From: Lachnospiraceae bacterium JC7
GTDB lineage: Bacteria > Bacillota > Clostridia > Lachnospirales > Lachnospiraceae
Assembly: GCA_000513555.1 (NCBI GenBank)
Contig: ALYD01000005.1
Span: forward strand, 62,001-126,000
DNA: 64,000 nucleotides
Direction of reading: 5' to 3'
Each line of letters starts with the position of its first letter. Position 1 is the first letter of the stretch. Positions 19,998-28,607 of this stretch are shown here, piece after piece. The position numbers and the translations under genes are program-made. The notes below the pieces were generated by a model. The model saw only the letters and a list, made by a program, of their open reading frames with translations. It was not told where the DNA came from and did no database searches.

Positions 19998-21328
19998 TAT
20001 CTCTCCTGCCCTTTCCCGTTCAGGTCATATACTATGGAAGAAAAAACTCTGATCCCCTTCACCAGCACCTTCTCATCGAAATCAAATCTCACGGTGTGCT
20101 GCGGGCTTGCCATAGGGGTCATGGTCCGCATATAGGTAGCGAGACCGCCATGGCTCTGTACTCTGTTCATCATGACAGATATATCCTCACTTCCCCAGTT
20201 CCTTGCATTGGGAACACTGCTTACTTTAAGATCAGGACAATGTCCGGCCACCATACTGCCTATTCTTTCCCAAAGCTTTTCATCACTGTGCTGTGTCTCT
20301 CCGCGGCCGACCATCTGCATCTCACAGCTGCAGCCTGTCATCATGGCTGCCCCCTTGCAGATATTCTCCGCCTGCTCTGACATGTAGTTATTTATCTCCG
20401 TATCCTCACCGCGAACCTCTATCTCAAGCTTTGCGGTGTCAGGAATAACGTTCCTTCCGGTGCCTGCGTGGAGGGTCCCGACATTGACACGGGTCTGACC
20501 CGCACTGTGGCGCGGTATGGCGTAAAGCCCAAGGACTGCATGGGATGCAGATACCAGGGCATTCCTACCCTTCTCCGGGAAACCGCCGGCATGGGATGCT
20601 TCGCCTCTGAACCAGACATCATATTTTGTGTTTGCAAGAGAACCGTAGGTTCCCGGTGTCACATCACCATCATCATAAGAGTCTGTTGGCGCGATATGAT
20701 TTCCTATAAAATACTCCACGTCATCAAGATGTCCGTTGGCAACTATTGGGACCGCTCCGTGGCCACCCTCTTCTCCCGGCTGGAAAATGAGCTTTATGGT
20801 TCCGCGAAGCTCATCCTTTATCTCCATAAGAAGCTTTGCAGTCCCGAGTCCTATGGTCACATGGCCGTCGTGTCCGCAGCCGTGCATCATCCCGTGGTTT
20901 ATCGAAGAAAATCCTTCCCTGAAGGGTCTGTGTGACATGTCTTCGGCCTCTATCATCCCAAGGGCATCAATGTCGAAACGAAGGGCAGTCACAGGTCCGT
21001 CACCGCATCTCAGGATTCCGATGACTCCGGTGTATCCATTTCGGATATCCTCTGTGAGATCCTCATCTTTGACTCCCTGCCTGAGAACTTCCGAAGCATG
21101 AAGAGAAAGCTCTTCTTCCGTGGGAACACCCAGACGTTCCCCCTCCTTACATACCGTTTTCCCCGTGAGCACCTCATATCCGAGAGCTCTGAGCTTATTT
21201 GCGATGATCACCGTGGTTCTCATTTCCAGAAATGCCGTTTCAGGATGCCTGTGAAGATCCCGTCTGACACAGACGGACTCCTCTTCCATTTTTTCTGAAA
21301 GTGTCTTTATCTTTTCGTAAATGTCCAT
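19997..21328 (-). CDS. M20 family amidohydrolase, AbgA-like
   Basis: 443 residues from ATG 21328, where AGAGAAG gives the best ribosome binding site; a longer frame reaches 21376. It has the M20D zinc-peptidase pattern: the metal-binding GCGHDGH, the Glu pair in FQPGEEGG, and an H in GEASHAGGFPEKGRNAL. The segment order and wording closely resemble AbgA, subunit A of p-aminobenzoyl-glutamate hydrolase, from memory of that family. It would cleave an amide or N-acyl amino acid in the cytoplasm. It is coupled to the amidohydrolase gene (TAATG) and may serve the same pathway as the downstream importer. Confidence 0.85.
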   Translation of the reverse strand: MDIYEKIKTLSEKMEEESVCVRRDLHRHPETAFLEMRTTVIIANKLRALGYEVLTGKTVCKEGERLGVPTEEELSLHASEVLRQGVKDEDLTEDIRNGYTGVIGILRCGDGPVTALRFDIDALGMIEAEDMSHRPFREGFSSINHGMMHGCGHDGHVTIGLGTAKLLMEIKDELRGTIKLIFQPGEEGGHGAVPIVANGHLDDVEYFIGNHIAPTDSYDDGDVTPGTYGSLANTKYDVWFRGEASHAGGFPEKGRNALVSASHAVLGLYAIPRHSAGQTRVNVGTLHAGTGRNVIPDTAKLEIEVRGEDTEINNYMSEQAENICKGAAMMTGCSCEMQMVGRGETQHSDEKLWERIGSMVAGHCPDLKVSSVPNARNWGSEDISVMMNRVQSHGGLATYMRTMTPMASPQHTVRFDFDEKVLVKGIRVFSSIVYDLNGKGQER

Positions 21329-21519
21329 AGTTGTCTTCTCTTTCATCATGAATATCCGTCTGCAACTATAGCACAAAACCGGCTTTCTTTGATAGTTTCC
21401 TCCAACCTTAAATTAACCTTAAAAACCGGGACGGTATTTTCAATAATGTTTTAAGAGTCATTTATTATAATGAGTTATGTCATGAACCGTTTTACTAATT
21501 ATTTACACAAATTAGGACT

Positions 21520-22209
21520 ATGAATTTTTTTAGACATAAAAAACAGTTACTTGTACAGAAAAAACTATACAACCCGTTACTGATCTCTTTCGCTGTAAAT
21601 GTGGTCGCTTACAATGTCTCGCGACTATGGACCACCTCATCCCACCACATAAATATGGCGGTCCGGTTTGACAGTTATATTCATGTCATCCCATGGACCA
21701 CAGCGATCTATTTAGGAAGTTATATTTTTTGGATTATAAATTATCTGCTTGGTGCTCTGCAGGATGACGACGATGAAGTCTACAGCTTCCTCTGTGCGGA
21801 TGTACTGGCGAAGCTCATCTGCCTGGTTTTCTTTACCCTGTTGCCCACGACGACCTTACGACCCGTAATCGTCGGTACCGATTTCTGGTCCCGGTTGCTG
21901 CGCATGGTTTACAGGATGGATGCGGCGGACAATCTATTCCCATCCATCCACTGTCTAACCAGTCAGTTCTGTTTTATAGCCGTAAGAAAGTGCAGCTTCG
22001 TTCCCAGATGGTACAAGATATTTTCCATTATAGCGGCGGCTCTGATCTGCATTTCCACCCTTACCACAAAACAGCATGTCCTGGCAGATGTGCTGATGGG
22101 CATAGCATTGGCAGAAGCAAGCTACGGACTGGTAAAAGTGACCGGTCTTTCCAGACTGTACAGTCGTGTAATAAACATAAATTATCAATATGAGCGCAAA
22201 CTGAAATGA
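21520..22209 (+). CDS. PAP2-family membrane phosphatase or phosphotransferase
   Basis: 229 residues with about five or six hydrophobic segments. The PAP2 signature is visible as PSIHC (141-145) and, 40 residues later, TTKQHVLAD with His186. The family removes phosphate from lipid phosphates or diphosphates, or transfers lipid head groups. Its frame ends in ATGA, which starts the next gene, and the following genes make phosphatidylserine and phosphatidylethanolamine. A role in phospholipid turnover is therefore likely. The ribosome binding site (AGGA, three bases from ATG) is weak. Confidence 0.8.
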   Translation: MNFFRHKKQLLVQKKLYNPLLISFAVNVVAYNVSRLWTTSSHHINMAVRFDSYIHVIPWTTAIYLGSYIFWIINYLLGALQDDDDEVYSFLCADVLAKLICLVFFTLLPTTTLRPVIVGTDFWSRLLRMVYRMDAADNLFPSIHCLTSQFCFIAVRKCSFVPRWYKIFSIIAAALICISTLTTKQHVLADVLMGIALAEASYGLVKVTGLSRLYSRVININYQYERKLK

Positions 22210-23261
22210 ATGTTAAAAAGAATATTATGTTCGCATTGGGAGCTTTGCTTATCGCATATCTCACACTGAGAACCGTTTCATCCCAAAGCAGAGCCCTTAC
22301 ACCGAGTCACCTTATGGTCATGCTGGAGCATGCCTCCATCCCCGGTCTCATAGCCGCTTTTCTGTCGATGTTCGGTTTCATCCTGTTTGAGGGTCTCGCT
22401 CTCCAGTGCCTGCTGAACTCACTTGGATATAAAACAAATATACTGAAGGGCCTTTTGTACAGCGCCGGAGATCAGTTCTTCTCCGCCATCACACCATCCG
22501 CCAGCGGCGGTCAGCCTGTGAGTGCGCTGTTCATGCGTTTCAACCGGATACCCGTTTCAGCCATCACGGTAACGCTTCTTGCCAATCTCGTGATGTACAC
22601 CCTGTCCTCCTTCTCCATCGGAGCCGTGAGCCTTCTGTTCATGCCGGAGGTACTCGATGATTTCAACGAGATATCACTGTCCTTCATCCTTTTCGGAAGC
22701 GTGGTAATGCTTACACTTACCATCGCATTCTACGCATTGCTCAGGAAAAGTTCCTACCTGAAGCGTATGGAACTTGGCACCATAAAGTTCCTTCACAGGA
22801 TCCACATCATAAGAGATGTGAACAAATGGAACAACCGCATGGAGAGACACATGTCTGACTTCAAACTGTGTTCGGAGATGCTCCACAACAAAGGATCCGT
22901 ACTGCTGTTAGCCTTCATTTTCAATCTTCTGCAGCGGATCTCGCAGATAAGCATCACACCGCTGATGCATATGGCTCTCGGCAATCTGGAAAATGTGAGC
23001 CTCCTGAGATTATGGGTCATACAGAATCTCGCACAGGTTGGTTCCAACTGCGTCCCGATCCCCGGTGGAATGGGCGTTGCGGACTACCTCATGCTGGATG
23101 GATTTCAATCGATATTTACAAAGGACTATGCCTACATGCTGCAGACATTGTGCAGAAGTGTTTCCTTCTACATATGCTCTTCAGTTTCAGGCCTGATAGT
23201 CCTTGTAGGATATATAAAACAAATCATTAAAACAAATAAGGAGTTTTCTAAAAATGATTAA
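22206..23261 (+). CDS. YbhN / MprF-type lysylphosphatidylglycerol flippase-domain protein
   Basis: 351 residues, highly hydrophobic with about eight membrane segments. It shows the UPF0104 pattern: an early polar motif GGQPVSALFM near residue 100 and a late PIPGGMGVADYLML near 290. Members of this family are proposed lipid flippases; MprF carries a similar domain. It overlaps the upstream PAP2 gene by four bases and the downstream pssA by eight. I infer that it handles a lipid made by the same operon. Confidence 0.82.
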   Translation: MNVKKNIMFALGALLIAYLTLRTVSSQSRALTPSHLMVMLEHASIPGLIAAFLSMFGFILFEGLALQCLLNSLGYKTNILKGLLYSAGDQFFSAITPSASGGQPVSALFMRFNRIPVSAITVTLLANLVMYTLSSFSIGAVSLLFMPEVLDDFNEISLSFILFGSVVMLTLTIAFYALLRKSSYLKRMELGTIKFLHRIHIIRDVNKWNNRMERHMSDFKLCSEMLHNKGSVLLLAFIFNLLQRISQISITPLMHMALGNLENVSLLRLWVIQNLAQVGSNCVPIPGGMGVADYLMLDGFQSIFTKDYAYMLQTLCRSVSFYICSSVSGLIVLVGYIKQIIKTNKEFSKND

Positions 23262-23889
23262 GCCATTAGGTTACTACGATTACACTGTTGTTCTTACATA
23301 TGCCGGAATGATGTTTTCCTTCTACGGAATCATGATGTCCATAGACGGCAAGTTCTTTGAGGCTCTGTTCTGTCTCCTCATCGCAGGACTTTGCGATATG
23401 CTGGACGGAACTGTTGCTTCCACAAAGGAAAGAAGTATTCAGGAAAAAAGATTCGGTGTTCAGATCGATTCTCTCTGTGACCTTATTAGCTTCGGGATCA
23501 TGCCTGCGGTCTTCACATACATGATCTCAAACTGCAACCCTCTGGTAGGTATCGTTGCCTCACTTTACACTCTTGCAGGACTTATCAGACTTGCTTATTT
23601 CAATGTTCTCGAAGAGGACAGATCACAGAATCATCCTGAAAGAAAGAGATGCTTCATGGGAGTACCTATCACCACCATCGCTCTCTTACTTCCTATAGCC
23701 TGCGTACTTCGTGCAAACTTCGCCATGAACGGCTATGAGCTTATCCTCGGAACACTTATCTTCTGCAGCATCGGTTTCCTCACTCCTATCGAGATCCAGA
23801 AGCCTAACACCACAGGAAAGGTCCTCCTTTCAGCTATCGGACTTGTTGAAGCATTTTGTGTATTTTTCGTAGGACGTACTATCATATGA
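23254..23889 (+). CDS. pssA: Phosphatidylserine synthase, CDP-alcohol phosphatidyltransferase family
   Basis: 211 residues, multi-pass membrane protein. The CDP-alcohol transferase motif is D48-x-x-D51-G52-x-x-A55-S56, then G68, D72 and D76; all metal-binding acids are present. The usual Arg after Ala is Ser56. It should join CDP-diacylglycerol and serine. AAGGAG precedes the ATG within the upstream gene, and its stop overlaps the psd start (ATGA). Together with psd it forms the bacterial route to phosphatidylethanolamine. Confidence 0.9.
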   Translation: MIKPLGYYDYTVVLTYAGMMFSFYGIMMSIDGKFFEALFCLLIAGLCDMLDGTVASTKERSIQEKRFGVQIDSLCDLISFGIMPAVFTYMISNCNPLVGIVASLYTLAGLIRLAYFNVLEEDRSQNHPERKRCFMGVPITTIALLLPIACVLRANFAMNGYELILGTLIFCSIGFLTPIEIQKPNTTGKVLLSAIGLVEAFCVFFVGRTII

Positions 23890-24707
23890 GCAACTCATTA
23901 GGATTAAAGTTTTTATATCACACTGTTCCCGGCCGCATCATCTTAAAACAGCTTGTGAAGCCTTCTGTTTCAGTAAAGATGGGCAGGTTCCTGTCCACCG
24001 GTTTTTCGGCACGACTGGTACCCGGTTATGTAAAAAAGAACGGGATCGATTTAAATCGCTATGAGGTTCCCTCAGCCGGATATGCATCCTTCAATGATTT
24101 CTTCACGAGAAAGCTTCGTCTGGAAAATCGTCCGAAGCCCAAGTCAGAGCTTATAGCTCCCTGTGACGGACTTCTGACTGTTCTTGACATAGACAGCGAG
24201 TCAAATTTCCTTATAAAGAACAGTAACTACAGTCTGGTGCGTCTCCTTAAGGACAAGGAACTGGCAGACAGGTTCAGCAACGGAACAGCATTTATCTTCC
24301 GCCTGACACCAAATCACTATCACAGATACAATTTCTGTTCCAACGGAACAGTTTCTTCTCAGAAGACCATCACTGGAAAGCTTCACTGTGTAAGACCTAT
24401 TGCACTGGAACAGCTTCCTGTCTTCATAGAGAACAGCCGAGAATATGTGACCATAGAAAGCGATCACGAAGGTACACTTATCCAGATGGAGGTCGGCGCC
24501 CTTTTCGTAGGGAAGATCTCAAACTATCAGCATAAGGATAAGATCTACTCTGTACGAACCACCGACGAAAAAGGCTATTTCGAGTTCGGCGGTTCAACCA
24601 TCATAGTTCTTACGGACCACAGGATCCGTGTCAATGAAGAAATACTCAAGAGAAAAAGAAATGAAGAAGGCGAGATACCGGTTACTATAGGTGAATCACT
24701 GATTTGA
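23886..24707 (+). CDS. psd: Phosphatidylserine decarboxylase proenzyme
   Basis: 273 residues from ATG 23886, which overlaps the pssA stop. The family's pyruvoyl-forming cleavage site is visible as FGGST: self-cleavage would occur between Gly236 and Ser237, leaving an alpha chain of about 37 residues. The catalytic His segment RLTPNHYHRYNF is present. It converts phosphatidylserine to phosphatidylethanolamine at the membrane. The response-regulator gene begins 16 bases downstream. Confidence 0.94.
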   Translation: MSNSLGLKFLYHTVPGRIILKQLVKPSVSVKMGRFLSTGFSARLVPGYVKKNGIDLNRYEVPSAGYASFNDFFTRKLRLENRPKPKSELIAPCDGLLTVLDIDSESNFLIKNSNYSLVRLLKDKELADRFSNGTAFIFRLTPNHYHRYNFCSNGTVSSQKTITGKLHCVRPIALEQLPVFIENSREYVTIESDHEGTLIQMEVGALFVGKISNYQHKDKIYSVRTTDEKGYFEFGGSTIIVLTDHRIRVNEEILKRKRNEEGEIPVTIGESLI

Positions 24708-24708
24708 T

Positions 24709-24724
24709 GATATAATCTTTTTTA
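24709..24724 (+). promoter_or_regulatory. Extended -10 promoter placing the RNA start at the ATG
   Basis: TGATATAAT (TGn plus TATAAT, with the hexamer at 24711-24716) ends seven bases before the response-regulator ATG at 24724. There is no ribosome binding site between. If used, it would give a leaderless mRNA for the two-component genes. Confidence 0.5.
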
Positions 24725-25407
24725 TGAGAATTTTAGTAATTGAAGATGAAAAAGAAATATCTGACGGTATAAGCGCCATACTTAGGGGAGAGGGCTATCA
24801 GGTGGATGCGGTCTATGACGGGCTGTCCGGACTGGATTCGATCCTGGGAGATATATATGATCTCATCCTTCTTGATCTTATGCTTCCGAAGCTTAACGGC
24901 ATCGACATATTGAGAAATGCAAGAATGGAGGGTATAAAGACCCCCATCATCATACTTACAGCCAAGTCCCAGTCAGAGGACAAGATCCAGGGGCTCGACC
25001 TCGGTGCCGATGACTACCTTACGAAGCCCTTCGATGCGGGGGAGCTTCTTGCAAGAATACGTGCCCGCACCAGAAAACCGGGGCAGGACAATGATTCGGC
25101 ATTGACATTTGGCGACATCAGGCTGGATAAGAACAGCTATAAGCTCTGCGGAAAGGAAAAATCCGTAAAACTCGGAAACAAGGAATTTCAGCTTCTGGAA
25201 TGTCTCATGACAGATCCCGGACACATCCACACAAAGGATACTCTTATTTCAAAGGTCTGGGGGTTCTGCGACGAGGGTGATTACAACAGTCTTGAGGTCT
25301 ACATCTCCTTTCTGAGAAAGAAACTCAAATTCATTGAAGCCGAAACTCAGATCATAACCACCAAGGGCGTTGGTTACTCTATCGAAGGAGAAAAGAACGA
25401 TGGTTGA
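24724..25407 (+). CDS. OmpR-family response regulator
   Basis: 227 residues: receiver domain 1-120 with phospho-acceptor Asp51 and Lys near 101 (LTAKSQ), then a winged-helix DNA-binding domain from about 125 to 225. It overlaps its partner kinase gene by eight bases. It lies directly after the phospholipid genes on the same strand. It may be partly co-transcribed with them, but it also has its own extended -10 promoter and no obvious ribosome binding site. The target genes are not known. Confidence 0.93.
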   Translation: MRILVIEDEKEISDGISAILRGEGYQVDAVYDGLSGLDSILGDIYDLILLDLMLPKLNGIDILRNARMEGIKTPIIILTAKSQSEDKIQGLDLGADDYLTKPFDAGELLARIRARTRKPGQDNDSALTFGDIRLDKNSYKLCGKEKSVKLGNKEFQLLECLMTDPGHIHTKDTLISKVWGFCDEGDYNSLEVYISFLRKKLKFIEAETQIITTKGVGYSIEGEKNDG

Positions 25408-26581
25408 GAATCTGAGAAAAAAATTCGTAACTGTCACCATGGTTCTGCTGATAGCCACCATAGGTATGCTGTTCGTGGCATTTTACCATTACTCTTCCTA
25501 TGAGACCGCGGTAAATAAATTCCAGATAGTCAAGTGGGTGGCTGACAGCGATGTACTTCTCCGTGGAGATTACAAAAACCGCATAACCGCTCTGGAGGAA
25601 ACAGGCTTCAATCCTGTTGTAGGTGTTATCATCGACGGGAACGGCGAGGTCATAGACATCAGAAAGATCGGCAGCGGAAATACCGATGATATCACCCAGC
25701 GTCTCATCGACCGTATACTGAACAACACGCCTAAGGGATGGAGGGAAGGTTCCTTCGTATACATTAAAAAGGAGCTTCCTGACGGCAACAGACTCATAGT
25801 CCTGCTGAATACCGTCCAACGTGAGCGTTCCATCTATCTCATCGGAAGCTTGATCCTGTTTCTCTTCGGCATAGCGATCCTTACCTTCGTAACAAACGAC
25901 CTCTCGAGATTCGTCACCGAACCGGCCAGACTGGAGCTCGAAAGAGAAAAACGGTTTATCACGGATGCGAGTCATGAACTGAAGACTCCTCTTGGAGCCA
26001 TCAGTATCAATGCCCAGGCTCTCGAAATGGAGAACGGTGATAATATCCACGTAAAAAATATCGTTTCAGAGACCTGCCGGATGAACCATCTCATAGAGCG
26101 ACTGCTGACTCTTGCGAGACTTGAAGAGGCTTCAACTATGGACAGCAGAGAGTTTTCATTATCCGCTGCCGTGGAGGAGATCTCACTGACATATGAATCC
26201 ATAGCTTACGAGAAGAAGATAGATTATAAGTATGATGTTCAGGACGGGATCCGGGCTGTCGGTAATGATGACGAGTTTAAACAGCTTGTGGCCATCCTCC
26301 TTGATAATGCTCTGAAGCATACCACAAAGGATGAACGGATTCGCATCAGGCTGACCAGGGATGACGACAGGATCCTTTTCACGGTAAAAAATACCGGCGA
26401 GTTCATTTCAGAGGCTGATCTGCCATATATTTTCGACAGGTTCTATTCCTGTGACAGAGAAAACAACAAGGGTTCTTTCGGTCTCGGTCTCGCCATCGCA
26501 AAGGCCATAGTGGAAAGGATGAAAGGAACCATCACCGCTGAAAACGAATCCGACGGAACCTGCTTTACAGTAGAATTATAA
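25400..26581 (+). CDS. Membrane sensor histidine kinase
   Basis: 393 residues from ATG 25400, which has AAGGAG ten bases upstream inside the regulator gene. Membrane segments at about 9-30 and 145-166 bracket an extracellular sensor of about 115 residues. Then come HisKA with His192 (DASHELKTPLG) and HATPase_c with the N box LLDNALKHT and G box GSFGLGLAIAKAI. It should phosphorylate the regulator encoded immediately upstream. The signal is unknown; its link to the lipid operon suggests an envelope cue. Confidence 0.93.
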   Translation: MVENLRKKFVTVTMVLLIATIGMLFVAFYHYSSYETAVNKFQIVKWVADSDVLLRGDYKNRITALEETGFNPVVGVIIDGNGEVIDIRKIGSGNTDDITQRLIDRILNNTPKGWREGSFVYIKKELPDGNRLIVLLNTVQRERSIYLIGSLILFLFGIAILTFVTNDLSRFVTEPARLELEREKRFITDASHELKTPLGAISINAQALEMENGDNIHVKNIVSETCRMNHLIERLLTLARLEEASTMDSREFSLSAAVEEISLTYESIAYEKKIDYKYDVQDGIRAVGNDDEFKQLVAILLDNALKHTTKDERIRIRLTRDDDRILFTVKNTGEFISEADLPYIFDRFYSCDRENNKGSFGLGLAIAKAIVERMKGTITAENESDGTCFTVEL

Positions 26582-26582
26582 A

Positions 26583-26620
26583 AAAATCTCATTGACCATC
26601 CGGTCAATGAGATTTTTTTT
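26583..26620. terminator. Bidirectional terminator between kinase and SUF genes
   Basis: A 13-bp perfect stem (AATCTCATTGACC and its complement) with a four-base loop is flanked by A and T runs on both sides. It ends transcription of the kinase operon and of the convergent SUF pair. Confidence 0.9.
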
Positions 26621-26696
26621 AGTGGCGAGCCTTTCACAGCCCATGTCCGGTGTCTCGATCCACGCCGGCTTTTACACTTCCATATTTCTTATATTA

Positions 26697-27623
26697 TCAC
26701 TTCAGGAAACCGTTTATGATCTGCTCCTCTGCCTCAGCCTCAGTGAGTCCGAGAGTCATGAGCTTGATGATCTGATCTCCGGCGATCTTACCGATGGCAG
26801 CCTCATGCACAAGAGCTGCATCGAGATCATTGGCCTCAAGAGCAGGAACCGCAAGGATCTTTCCTCTGTCCATGATGATGGAATCGCACTCTGTATGACC
26901 CGAGCAGGCTGCATTACCAACAAGCTTCGCATCGAACTTCTGATATGAATCATCCCTTGCAACAGATCTGGAAACCACATCCGCACTTGCGCCTTCGCCG
27001 TTCAGATTAACTACATAGGTGCTGAGGGCCTTCTGGTCGCCGTGAGTCATGAGACGCTCTCTGACCACAAGCTTAGCACCTGCAGCGAGCTCTGCTGTCG
27101 TGGTACGGTTTGTGTCATCAACACCCTTTATCTGTACCATCTCCATCTCAACTGTGCTGCCCTCTTCCTGATAAACCTCGGTTCCCGGATTCAGGATCCT
27201 CTTTCCGCTTCCAGTTCCTGAACCATAGTGCTTCTCGACATACTTTACCTTCGCGTTCTTTCCAACGAAGAAACGATGGATACCGTCATGCTCGGAATCC
27301 TGTGATCCACAGTTGTCGATACCGCAGCCTGCAACGATGATAACATCCGCATCCTCACCGATGTAGAAATCGTTGTAAACGACCTCCTTCAGTCCGGTCT
27401 TCGTCATAACAACAGGAATGTGCACGCTCTGGTTCTTTGTACCCGGCTTGATACGTACAGTAAGTCCCTGTCCGTCTTCTCTCGGAATGATCTCGATGTT
27501 CTCTGTAGAAACGCGTCCTGCAGATTCACCGTTGGAACGGATGTTGTAGGCTCCCTCCGGAACCTTATGAAGATCTGCAACCTCTTTCAGCAGTCTCATC
27601 TGTATTTCATCAAGCTTAAGCAT
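26697..27623 (-). CDS. Short SufB/SufD-like Fe-S cluster scaffold subunit
   Basis: 308 residues, much shorter than SufB (about 470) or SufD (about 420). It consists mainly of the beta-helix core with the C-terminal segment that binds SufC: VHEAAIGKIAGDQIIKLMT resembles the SufBD core end. The ATG overlaps the sufC stop by eight bases and its ribosome binding site (GGGAGG) lies in sufC. It should form a complex with SufC for building iron-sulfur clusters. Two-gene sets of this kind are known from archaea and clostridia as a minimal SUF form. No sufS, sufU or separate sufD is present next to it. Confidence 0.85.
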   Translation of the reverse strand: MLKLDEIQMRLLKEVADLHKVPEGAYNIRSNGESAGRVSTENIEIIPREDGQGLTVRIKPGTKNQSVHIPVVMTKTGLKEVVYNDFYIGEDADVIIVAGCGIDNCGSQDSEHDGIHRFFVGKNAKVKYVEKHYGSGTGSGKRILNPGTEVYQEEGSTVEMEMVQIKGVDDTNRTTTAELAAGAKLVVRERLMTHGDQKALSTYVVNLNGEGASADVVSRSVARDDSYQKFDAKLVGNAACSGHTECDSIIMDRGKILAVPALEANDLDAALVHEAAIGKIAGDQIIKLMTLGLTEAEAEEQIINGFLK

Positions 27624-28371
27624 CCTGCTTTGCCTCCCTTACCTTCTCTACTTTATTGCATCCGGGCACTGCCATGGAAGTTCCCATAAGCTCAGGAAGA
27701 ATCTCATTCTTTGAGCCGCGTTTCACCACGCTTCCGTCCCTGATAACAATTATCTCATCAGCGATGTTGAGTATCCTCTCCTGATGTGAAATGATCAGGA
27801 TGGAGCTGTTGCTGATCTTCTCTCTCATTCTCTGGAATACCTCTATGAGATTCTGGAAGCTCCAGAGGTCGATACCGGCTTCAGGCTCATCAAAAACAGA
27901 CATCTTTGAAGCCTTCGCGAGTACAGTCGCGATCTCTATTCTCTTAAGCTCACCTCCGGAAAGGCTGCTGTTCACCTCTCTGTCGATGTAATCCTTGGCG
28001 CAAAGTCCAACCTCCGCAAGATACTTACACGCATCCACTATGGAAATGTTCTTACCTGTAGCAAGCTTGATGAGGTCGAAAACCTGAATGCCCTTAAATC
28101 TTACAGGCTGCTGGAAAGCAAAACCGAGTCCCTTTTTCGCACGTTCTGTGATGGAAAAATCTGTAATATCCTCTCCGTCGAAAAGTATCCTTCCCGAAGT
28201 AGGCTTCTCGATTCCGATGATAAGTCTCGCAAGAGTAGACTTACCTCCGCCGTTAGGTCCTGTGATGACCACCAGCTTGTCATCGGGAATAGTCAATGAT
28301 ATATCCCTGATGATCTCTTTATCCTGACCCTCCGCGTCTACCTGAAAAGAGATGTTCTGTAACTCTAACAT
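27616..28371 (-). CDS. sufC: SufC ATPase of Fe-S cluster assembly
   Basis: 251 residues from ATG 28371, which has GGAGG seven bases upstream; a longer frame to 28401 has no site. ABC ATPase motifs: Walker A GPNGGGKST, Q-loop FQQPVRFKG, signature LSGGELKRIEIATV, Walker B MSVFDEPEAGID and the switch His in ISHQE. The EPEAG form is typical of SufC rather than of transport ATPases. It drives conformational change in the SufB/D scaffold encoded downstream. Confidence 0.92.
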   Translation of the reverse strand: MLELQNISFQVDAEGQDKEIIRDISLTIPDDKLVVITGPNGGGKSTLARLIIGIEKPTSGRILFDGEDITDFSITERAKKGLGFAFQQPVRFKGIQVFDLIKLATGKNISIVDACKYLAEVGLCAKDYIDREVNSSLSGGELKRIEIATVLAKASKMSVFDEPEAGIDLWSFQNLIEVFQRMREKISNSSILIISHQERILNIADEIIVIRDGSVVKRGSKNEILPELMGTSMAVPGCNKVEKVREAKQDA

Positions 28372-28607
28372 AAAAAACCTCCAAGTTTCCTGACTCAACA
28401 AAATGTCCTATTATACTATCATATCGGCGTCCTGTTTCCCATGTATATTTTGTTTTTTATAAATACAGCCGGGCCGCACTATACTTACGAAAACCGGAAT
28501 TTTTATCCTCCTGTGTTCCACCGTAACACTTTAACACTTAGACATTGACCTTGCACGTCCAAAGGATTATTCTTTTGCATGATCATATTTATAAAAAAGA
28601 GGGACCC

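Noticed and set aside
28409-28428. ACTATCAT near the sufC start as a third surface-gene operator
   Set aside because: Only a single half-site with no inverted partner; chance occurrence in AT-rich DNA is likely.
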